A DNA stretch of 15,187 nt from an uncultured Porphyromonas sp. (GTDB lineage: Bacteria > Bacteroidota > Bacteroidia > Bacteroidales > Porphyromonadaceae), in NCBI GenBank assembly GCA_945965245.1, contig CAMFNC010000175.1:1-15187 (forward strand). Reading direction: 5' to 3'. The translations under genes and the position numbers were made by a program. Position 1 is the first letter of the stretch; every line of letters starts with the position of its first letter. Below, piece by piece: positions 1 through 7,900 of this stretch. Under the pieces are notes generated by a model that was not told where the DNA came from, made no database searches, and saw nothing but the letters and a program-made list of their open reading frames with translations.

Positions 1-2
1 AT

Positions 3-716
3 GTATATCTGAACTTGGCTGCCAACTATAAAAAAGACCTCTGGAGCTGGGACAATGCTTTCAATACCGACTTCGGTATGACCCATACCACCTCCAACGG
101 ATGGCTGAAATCTGTGGATAAAATAGAATTGACCTCCAAAGTGGGCTACGCTTTTTCACAAAATTGGAATGCAGCATTCATGGCCAATTTTCTGACCCAG
201 TATGCTCTGGGATACAAAAATCCCACAGATAAAAAAGACAATATCCCCTATATCTCCAAATTCATGGCTCCAGGATACCTGACTTTAGCACTGGGTAGCG
301 AATACAAACCTAACGAAGAGTTTTCTCTCCTACTCTCCCCTTTGACAGGCAAGGTGACCTTTGTGCAGGATGACTACCTCTCGTCCATCGGTGCATTCGG
401 CGTAACTCCCGGCAAACGTTTTTTGGCTGAGTTGGGTGCCTCTGTGGTGGCCAACCTGAATACAAAACTAACAGACAACATCAACTACATCAGCAAGCTG
501 AGCCTCTTTACGGCCTATACACACGATTTCGGCAATATAGATGTGCTGTGGGATAATATGTTGGCCATGAAAATCAACAAATATCTGACCACCACCATTA
601 CTGTGAATATGCTGTATGACGATGATGTGCGTATCAAAAAAGCCGATGGCACAGAAATCGGTCCTCGCCTGCAAATTCGTGAGATCTTAGGGCTGGGAGT
701 GGCATACAGCTTCTAA
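3..716 (+). CDS. DUF3078 family protein, C-terminal part (5' end outside window)
   Basis: The reading frame is open to the left edge (the codons from position 3 read V-Y-L-N-L-A-A-N), so only the last 237 residues are visible and the true start lies upstream. The visible part alternates short hydrophobic and polar stretches with many aromatic residues (LWSWDNAF, YALGYKN, SLFTAYTHDFG, LGVAYSF) and ends in phenylalanine. That pattern fits an outer-membrane beta-barrel. The motif pattern, including the tryptophan-rich LWSWDNAF-DFGMT segment and the KINKYLTTTITVNMLYDDDV strand, matches my memory of DUF3078, a Bacteroidota-restricted family of unknown function. Family membership is from memory and the outer-membrane location is inferred. 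A strong terminator lies 25 nt after the stop codon, so it is not co-transcribed with dnaE. Confidence 0.75.
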   Translation, partial: VYLNLAANYKKDLWSWDNAFNTDFGMTHTTSNGWLKSVDKIELTSKVGYAFSQNWNAAFMANFLTQYALGYKNPTDKKDNIPYISKFMAPGYLTLALGSEYKPNEEFSLLLSPLTGKVTFVQDDYLSSIGAFGVTPGKRFLAELGASVVANLNTKLTDNINYISKLSLFTAYTHDFGNIDVLWDNMLAMKINKYLTTTITVNMLYDDDVRIKKADGTEIGPRLQIREILGLGVAYSF

Positions 717-741
717 GCATATATTCCCATCCGAATAATCG

Positions 742-784
742 GGCACTTTGCAGAGGCAAAACTCTCTGCAAAGTGCCTTTTTTT
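742..784 (+). terminator. Rho-independent terminator after the DUF3078 gene
   Basis: A perfect 14-bp stem (GGCACTTTGCAGAG at 742-755 with its complement at 764-777) closes an 8-nt loop and is followed directly by seven T (778-784). It begins 25 nt after the stop codon of the upstream gene and separates that gene from dnaE. Confidence 0.93.
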
Positions 785-787
785 CGT

Positions 788-795
788 TACTTTTG
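788..795 (+). promoter_or_regulatory. Probable dnaE promoter, -7 element
   Basis: TACTTTTG is a perfect match to the Bacteroidota -7 consensus TAnnTTTG, located 44 nt upstream of the dnaE ATG and just after the preceding terminator. No clear -33 TTG element is visible about 20 nt upstream, because that stretch is the terminator stem, so the call rests on the -7 box and its position. Confidence 0.45.
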
Positions 796-839
796 TTTCT
801 ATAGATTTCTTGTCAGAAATAAAAAAATAAATAAAGACC

Positions 840-3800
840 ATGCAACCTTTCGTACATTTACACGTACACTCTCAATACTCTCTTTTGGACGGTCAGGCAT
901 CTGTGCCCGGACTGGTAGACAAAGCTATCCAAGACGGAATGCCGGGCATTGCCCTTACCGACCACGGAGCCATGTTCGGGATAAAAGAGTTTTTTAATTA
1001 TGTCAATAAAAAGAACAGTGGATTGAACGGCGAACTCAAAACGCTGAAAAAACAGCTCAAAGAGATTGCCGATACCGACAGCGAGGAATTCAAAGCACTG
1101 ACTTCTCAAATACAAGAAAAGCAGAATAAACTCTTCAAACCCATATTGGGATGCGAGGCATACTGTGCTCGCAGATCTCGCCACGACAAAGACAAAGGCG
1201 TACCGGATCCCTATAAACCCAGCCGAAGCATAGACAGCAGTGGCTGGCACTTGATTTTACTGGCCAAAAATCTGGTGGGCTATCACAATTTGATTAAAAT
1301 GGTCTCTTATAGCTGGACCGAAGGTTACTACATGCGCCCCAGAATAGACCGAGAACTATTAGAAAAGTATCACGAAGGTATAATCGTTTGTTCGGCTTGC
1401 TTGGGTGGTGAGATACCACAACACATCATGGCGGGTCAGATAGAGCGTGCAGAAGAAAGTATCCTTTGGTTCAAAAATATCTTCGGCGACGATTATTACC
1501 TCGAGATTCAACGTCATGAAACACACAATCCCCTCGGAGACCAAACCACATTCCCCAAACAGCAGAAAGTCAATCGGGTAATCTTTGACTTGGCGCAAAA
1601 ACTGAATGTGAAAGTAGTGGCTACAAACGATGTGCACTTCATCAACGAAGAAGATGGCGAAGCACATGACCGCCTCATTTGTTTGAGCACGGGCAAAGAC
1701 CTTGATGACCCGAATCGCATGCGCTACACCAAACAGGAATGGATGAAAACCACCGAAGAAATGAATCGCATCTTCGAAGATGTGCCGGAATCCTTGAGCA
1801 ATACTTTGGAGATATTAAATAAAGTGGAGTTTTACAGCATTGACAACAATGCTCTGATGCCGGACTTTCCCATCCCTGCCGAATTTGCCAATGATGATGA
1901 CTATCTGCGCTTCCTTACATACGAAGGGGCCAAACGCCGATATGGCGAAACTCTGAACGAAATACAGCAAGAGCGTATAGACTTCGAGTTAAACACCATC
2001 AAGCAAATGGGTTTCCCAGGATACTTCCTTATTGTGCAGGACTTCATCAATGCTGCCAAAAACATGGGGGTTTCGGTGGGTCCCGGCCGTGGTTCGGCTG
2101 CCGGCTCGGCAGTAGCCTATTGCTTAGGGATTACCGACATTGACCCCATCAAGTATGACTTGCTTTTTGAACGTTTTCTAAACCCCGACCGTATCTCCAT
2201 GCCGGATATTGATGTGGACTTCGACGATGATGGACGCACCACCATCCTGCGCTGGGTGACAGATAAATATGGCTTTGAGCGCGTGGCTCATATCATTACC
2301 TATGGCACCATGGCCACCAAAAGCTCCATCAAGGATGTGGCGCGTGTGCAGAAACTGCCATTGGCAGAGAGCAATCGCCTGACTAAGTTAGTTCCGGATA
2401 AGATACCCGATGTCAAGAAAGTCAATCTAAAGACAGCCATAGAGTACGTACCGGAATTAAAAAAAGCCAGTATGAGCGAGGACCCTGTGATGCGCGACAC
2501 GCTGAAATACGCCCAAATGCTGGAAGGTAATGTGCGCAATATCGGAGTTCATGCCTGTGGCATCATTATCGGCAAAACGGATATCAGCGATGTGGTACCC
2601 ATCAGTACAGTCAAAGACAAGGAAAATGACATGGATCTGTTGGTTACTCAATATGAAGGTTCTGTAATCGAAGAAACAGGATTGATCAAGATGGACTTTC
2701 TGGGGCTGAAAACCCTATCCATCATCAAGGAGGCTCTGACTAATATCAAGAAACATTCCGGAATAGATTTAGATATCAGCAGCATTCCGCTGGATGACCC
2801 CCAAACCTATAAATTGTACTGCGAGGGCAAAACCGTAGGCACGTTCCAGTTCGAATCAGCCGGTATGCAAAAATATCTGCGCGAACTGCAACCGAGTACT
2901 TTTGAAGATTTGATTGCGATGAACGCCTTATATCGTCCAGGACCCATGGACTATATTCCCCAATTCATCAATCGCAAGCACGGCCGCGAAGCAATTGATT
3001 ACGATGTGCCTCAAATGGAGGAGTACCTCAAAGCCACCTATGGCATTACGGTGTATCAGGAGCAGGTCATGCTTTTGAGCCGGAAGCTGGCCAACTTCAC
3101 CCGTGGCGAAAGCGATACTCTCCGTAAGGCTATGGGTAAGAAGCAAATCGAAAAAATGAATGCGCTCAAGGTTAAGTTCTTGGAAGGTGGGCAATCCAAT
3201 GGTCACAGCGAACAAATCCTGAACAAGATATGGACAGACTGGGAGAAATTCGCCAGTTATGCTTTCAATAAGAGCCATGCCACTTGCTATAGCTGGGTGG
3301 CCTATCAAACGGCATTCCTAAAAGCCAATTATCCCTCGGAATATATGGCCGGGGCTTTGAGCCGAAACCTCAGTAACATTACTGAAATCTCCAAACTGAT
3401 GGACGAATGCAAGAGCATGGGTATTAAGGTATTGGTGCCGGATGTCAATGAATCTGATTATAAATTTAGCGTCAATGAGAAAGGAGATATTCGCTTCGGT
3501 CTTAGTGCCATCAAGGGCATGAGTAATAACGGTGTGGAGTCCATCATTTCGGAGCGTGAAACCAATGGCCCATACAAAGACCTCTACGACTTTGTAGAGC
3601 GCATCAATCTTTCGGCTTGCAATCGCAAATCAATGGAATCGTTGGCACTCAGCGGAGCTTTCGACGGTTTCGGACTTCCTCGAGAAGTGTATATGGCTCC
3701 GCCTTCGAACGGATCGGAAGATTCATTTATCCTTGCTCTGATGCTCTATGGCAGTGGCGTGCAGGAAGACAAACATCAAGCCGCATTCTCCCTATTCGGC

Positions 3801-4508
3801 AGCGATGAGGTAATGGACACCGTGGTAAAACCCGAACCCATACCCAATGTGGAGCGATGGAGTGACATCGAAAGGCTCAACAAAGAACGTGACCTCGTGG
3901 GACTGTATCTATCGGATAATCCATTAAGCCCATACAAAATCATCTTGGAGCACTACTGCAATGTCAATACCATGCAGTTGGCCAATGTGGACGAATTGGG
4001 TGAAGGCAAATCGGTAATCTTCGGTGGTCAGGTGACCAAAGTATTCCAAGGCATGACCAAACGAAACGAGCCATATTGTCGAATTACCATAGAAGATTAT
4101 GCCGGCAGCTTCGAATTTCCTCTATTCAGCCAGCAATATATAGATTGGGGCAAGTTTGCCATCGAAGGATTGTTTCTGCTTATCCGTGGCACAGTGCAGA
4201 GCCGTCGGTGGCGCGAAGGTGAATTGGAGTTGAACATCAATAAAATCGACCTTCTTCCCGATGTGGCAGACAATTTGATTGAAAAGGTAATGGTGGATAT
4301 TTCTCTGGATGATTTGAGCGAAATTCAGGCGGAAAGCCTCATTGAAACATTCAATAGCAATAAAGGCTCAATCCCCCTTGCTGTGTATGCCAACTCGGTG
4401 GTTGATGGGATAGCCGTAGAGCTGAATGCCTATAATATGCAGGTAACCCCATCCCCCACACTTTTCAATAAATTAGATGAAATGGGAATAAGTTATCACA
4501 TTCGATAA
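840..4508 (+). CDS. dnaE: DNA polymerase III subunit alpha (DnaE)
   Basis: This is the replicative polymerase subunit that copies the chromosome within the Pol III holoenzyme, 1222 residues long, which is usual for the phylum. An N-terminal PHP domain (about 1-270) opens with HLHVHS (6-11) and keeps D17, D41-H42, E106 and the NDVHF motif (263-267). A lysine-rich, probably coiled insertion fills about residues 60-100. The Pol III palm shows GPGRGSAAGS (414-423), the catalytic pair in PDIDVDF (D458 and D460) and the third aspartate in KMDFLGL (D619). A helix-hairpin-helix region lies near 925-945, a likely beta-clamp-binding peptide QAAFSLF at 980-986, and an OB fold at about 1055-1140. The ATG directly precedes the PHP motif, as in homologues. 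trxA follows after 80 nt. I see no truncation or frameshift. Confidence 0.98.
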   Translation: MQPFVHLHVHSQYSLLDGQASVPGLVDKAIQDGMPGIALTDHGAMFGIKEFFNYVNKKNSGLNGELKTLKKQLKEIADTDSEEFKALTSQIQEKQNKLFKPILGCEAYCARRSRHDKDKGVPDPYKPSRSIDSSGWHLILLAKNLVGYHNLIKMVSYSWTEGYYMRPRIDRELLEKYHEGIIVCSACLGGEIPQHIMAGQIERAEESILWFKNIFGDDYYLEIQRHETHNPLGDQTTFPKQQKVNRVIFDLAQKLNVKVVATNDVHFINEEDGEAHDRLICLSTGKDLDDPNRMRYTKQEWMKTTEEMNRIFEDVPESLSNTLEILNKVEFYSIDNNALMPDFPIPAEFANDDDYLRFLTYEGAKRRYGETLNEIQQERIDFELNTIKQMGFPGYFLIVQDFINAAKNMGVSVGPGRGSAAGSAVAYCLGITDIDPIKYDLLFERFLNPDRISMPDIDVDFDDDGRTTILRWVTDKYGFERVAHIITYGTMATKSSIKDVARVQKLPLAESNRLTKLVPDKIPDVKKVNLKTAIEYVPELKKASMSEDPVMRDTLKYAQMLEGNVRNIGVHACGIIIGKTDISDVVPISTVKDKENDMDLLVTQYEGSVIEETGLIKMDFLGLKTLSIIKEALTNIKKHSGIDLDISSIPLDDPQTYKLYCEGKTVGTFQFESAGMQKYLRELQPSTFEDLIAMNALYRPGPMDYIPQFINRKHGREAIDYDVPQMEEYLKATYGITVYQEQVMLLSRKLANFTRGESDTLRKAMGKKQIEKMNALKVKFLEGGQSNGHSEQILNKIWTDWEKFASYAFNKSHATCYSWVAYQTAFLKANYPSEYMAGALSRNLSNITEISKLMDECKSMGIKVLVPDVNESDYKFSVNEKGDIRFGLSAIKGMSNNGVESIISERETNGPYKDLYDFVERINLSACNRKSMESLALSGAFDGFGLPREVYMAPPSNGSEDSFILALMLYGSGVQEDKHQAAFSLFGSDEVMDTVVKPEPIPNVERWSDIERLNKERDLVGLYLSDNPLSPYKIILEHYCNVNTMQLANVDELGEGKSVIFGGQVTKVFQGMTKRNEPYCRITIEDYAGSFEFPLFSQQYIDWGKFAIEGLFLLIRGTVQSRRWREGELELNINKIDLLPDVADNLIEKVMVDISLDDLSEIQAESLIETFNSNKGSIPLAVYANSVVDGIAVELNAYNMQVTPSPTLFNKLDEMGISYHIR

Positions 4509-4588
4509 TATCCGATTGAACAAAACAAACCGCTATGGGATTATTAAAACAAATAATAAACAAATCAAACGATTAATTCTTTAAAATT

Positions 4589-4903
4589 ATGGCAAAACAA
4601 ATCACAGACAGCAACTTCAATGAAGTGCTCGCAGAAGGCAAACCGGTTGTAATAGACTTTTGGGCCACATGGTGCGGTCCCTGTCGCATGGTAGGTCCCA
4701 TCATTGATGAATTGGCAACCGAATACGAAGGACGTGTAATCATTGGCAAAGTAGACGTAGATGCCAATACCGACCTGCCCTCACAATTCGGAGTACGCAA
4801 TATCCCCACTATAATCTTCCTGAAAGACGGCCAGTTGGTTAATAAAATGGTGGGAGCACAGAGCAAAGACGCTTTCAAAAAAGAAATTGACAAACTGCTC
4901 TAA
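4589..4903 (+). CDS. trxA: Thioredoxin (TrxA)
   Basis: A cytoplasmic thiol-disulfide reductant of 104 residues that is recharged by thioredoxin reductase and donates electrons to enzymes such as ribonucleotide reductase. The active site WCGPC is at 28-32, the buried aspartate of VIDFWA is D23, and the cis-proline is P73 in NIPT, all as in canonical thioredoxins. There is no signal peptide. It lies 80 nt after dnaE on the same strand with no terminator between. That gap is AT-rich, and I found no TAnnTTTG box in it, so read-through from dnaE is likely although an independent promoter cannot be excluded. The dnaE-trxA pairing is, from memory, common in Bacteroidales. A strong hairpin terminator follows. 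Confidence 0.97.
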   Translation: MAKQITDSNFNEVLAEGKPVVIDFWATWCGPCRMVGPIIDELATEYEGRVIIGKVDVDANTDLPSQFGVRNIPTIIFLKDGQLVNKMVGAQSKDAFKKEIDKLL

Positions 4904-4935
4904 CGGATTTGACTTCCAACTTAATCGAACAAAAG

Positions 4936-4974
4936 ATGGTGTGCCAAGACTTCAAAATTGGCACACCATTTTTT
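4936..4974. terminator. Terminator hairpin shared by convergent trxA and the macroglobulin gene
   Basis: A perfect 12-bp stem (ATGGTGTGCCAA at 4936-4947 with its complement at 4958-4969) encloses a 10-nt loop. On the plus strand it runs into six T (4969-4974), a good terminator for trxA. On the minus strand it is followed only by CTTTTG, so it would be a weaker terminator for the leftward macroglobulin gene, which stops 12 nt away. Confidence 0.88.
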
Positions 4975-4985
4975 ATTGTTTCGGC

Positions 4986-7900
4986 TTAACGAACCTTCAA
5001 ACTCGGTAAAGCTCCGGTGTGAGTCGTATATTCCGGTGCATAAGTACTTTGTGCGGTGGCTATGCCTGTATTGTATTCGCCATTTCGAACTACTTTCTGT
5101 TCATATTGCAGGCGATACTCTCCACGATTCAGATGGTTGAAATAGAAGCGGGTATCACCATCGCGAATTTCCATATAATAGCCGGTGCCAGCGCCCCAAC
5201 GATAGCCGCTAAGCGACTCCATCGGCTCCATGCAACCCGGACGCATATCATGTAGTGAAACAAAATCCATGGCTCTATCCAGCGTCAGGTATATCACCGT
5301 AACTATTGTTTGACCGAGTTTCAACGTTTCATTCGCTTTCAGCGGACGAAGTTTTTCACGTTCATCAGCATGTATGGGGGTGTAATACTCTTTTCGCACT
5401 TGAATTTCTTTGGAAGAAGATGCCTGTATGCGTTCCAACGGCAAAGGATATATGGTCGATATACCACCCCAAATGGGACTTTCGTTGTGGTGGGTCAGCA
5501 GCACTGTATCTTGTTGGGAGAGATGGCGCAATGCGATTTCCGTCTGCACACTCTCGCCCTCACCGAACCACTTACCGCCATCTTTCAGCGGAATTTCTAC
5601 CGTCAGGTTATCTGTCTGGAGTTTATTTTCACCGGCTGCATTTCCCATCAGCGCATAGATAGCATCCGTGGTTGTAGTTGTGGTGGCCCACTGTGTGGTG
5701 CGCTTCTTCCCCAACAACCAGCGTTGCATCTCTGCCACCGTGCGTTCATAGCCACCCAAACGGCGAAGCAAATCTATGGTGCCGGTATGGGTGGTAAAGT
5801 CCCTATCGGTCCACCAATATCCTCCGGTATGCAACATGGCAAAGAATGCCCCATGCTCTTCGTCCGATGTCAGGTGTTGCACCAAACTTTCTGCCAGTTG
5901 CTTAACCAAATCCATTTTACCCATACCCAAAAGAGCGATGGCAGTTTCCGGCATTTCGGTCAGTGACTTATTCAGAGCTTGTTTGATGAATAGCGGTTTG
6001 AAATAGTTGTATGCCTTTTGGCTATCGGCCTTTAGCGATTGCTTCCACTCCGTATCCAGCGATAAGAGATAGTACCATGTAATCACATTCCACGGCAGAT
6101 AAGGTTGGGAGATTTCTTTCTTGGCTATGGCTTCCTGTATCTTTTGCATGCTGAGCACCACATACTGATCGAAAGCTGTCTGCCCTTTTTTCATCATATC
6201 CTTCACTCTACTCATATCGGCGCCCATGGCTTGAGCCCGAGTCATCAAAGTTATGATATACGATGTGAGGTAATAACTACCCTCCATGCCGGGATACCAT
6301 TTCCAGCGACCATCGGCCTCCTGAAGTTCGGACAGTTTGGGCACCACAGCATCCAATGATTGATTTTTTGGCTTGTACATAAAGTCCAGCAAGGCACGGG
6401 TGCGAGCTTCTTCGCTTTGTGCATTGCGCACCCAAGGAGTCTGTTGGAGGGTCTGCTGCTTGAGCTGTTCATTGCGTTGGAGTGCGCTGCTATCGACCTC
6501 CACAGCCAAAGATTTGCGTCGTTCCGCCATCCAAGTCTTTACACCCGATTGTTCGGTCAGATAGTCCGCCACCAGAAGGCTGTATGCCGAAGCAGCCAAG
6601 GAAATGGCATCACGGGCATCGGTTTCTGCCAAAGTGAGCAATTGGCTCATGGCCAGAAACAGAGGATTGCCTACGGCATTGATATAGAGCCTGCCTTCAT
6701 TAGGTTTGCCGGAAGGGAATAGATAGCCCAAAGGCATCTGTTGGGTCTTTTCCGAAGAGATACGAAAAGGAATGGTTTCGATTACTTCTTTCGTGCCCGG
6801 CAATTGGGGGATAAGATGCTGCTCACCATCCGAGAAGCGATTACCCTCGGCTATAATGCGCAGTCCCACCGCATCATAATCAGCAACGGGCGTAACCGGT
6901 AATGAGAACGAACTCTGTCCTTTGGCATTGACGTCAAAAGGCTTTTTATAGGTTTGCAATATCTTTTCCGTTTCTGGGTCGAAGAGTTCGAGGCGCAATG
7001 TTCCTTTTACAACTTTATCCGAAAGATTGCGCAGCGTTCCTCCGATAACTGCTTTATCACCCATACGGAGGAAACGCGGGATATTCGGCTCTATCATAAA
7101 CTCTTTGTAAGCCTCGGAAAAGTCGGTTTTACCACCACTCATCACATCGGATGTATGGGCAAAGAGTTCTACACGCCAGCGAGTCAAACTCTCCGGTAAC
7201 GTAAATTGCCATGACACTTCACCATTTTTATCCGTATGTAACTGAGGATAGAAATAGGCCTGTTCGGCAAAGTTGGTACGTATGACCGGCGTGGATTTAT
7301 AGTTCGTCGCAGATCTTTTCACTACCACTGCATCCAAAGAATTCACGTCTTTTCCCAAGATTTCACTAAAGGCTTCCCCACCTCTCATCATTAGCGAAAC
7401 CAGAGGTGCTCCGGCACCCTCCTTACTTAAATAATGTTTCTCGTATTTATTCTTTTGGGCAATATATAAGTTTGTATTTTGGACACTCAAGGATTGGGCA
7501 TCCGGGAAATAATTCGGTTCTTCTATATGAGTATCCAACCGCTGCGGCTTATTGTATCTATAGATTAAATCCAACGAGGCATCCGTCATCCAAGCTGCCA
7601 GATTGGCGTGGGTAACCGGCTTGCCGTTTGCATCCAGAATACGCAAGCTCCACGTTTCTTGCGAACCGACCAACATACGATTGCGGAACGATTTCCACTG
7701 CAAAGTGAGCGATTTATCCGGCTGAATACGATTGAATGTGCATTTGTATTCATACAGTTTGCCTTCATCCACAAAATAGAGATACACATTGCGATACTGT
7801 TCTCTGAATTTTTGGGTGGGAGCCGGCAATACAAGGCGATTCATCTTCCCGGCTTCGGGTCTTAGCACGCCATCTTTATATTGCCCGTTTACATAAAACA

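Noticed and set aside
4535..4576. 13-codon reading frame just before trxA as a leader peptide
   Set aside because: It is short, AT-driven and without codon signals such as stalling residues or an attenuator hairpin, so chance is sufficient.
5310..5966. 218-residue plus-strand reading frame
   Set aside because: It lies entirely antisense to the well-supported macroglobulin gene, and its composition looks like a reversed coding sequence (rich in C, H, R, F). The same applies to the frame at 8422-8922.
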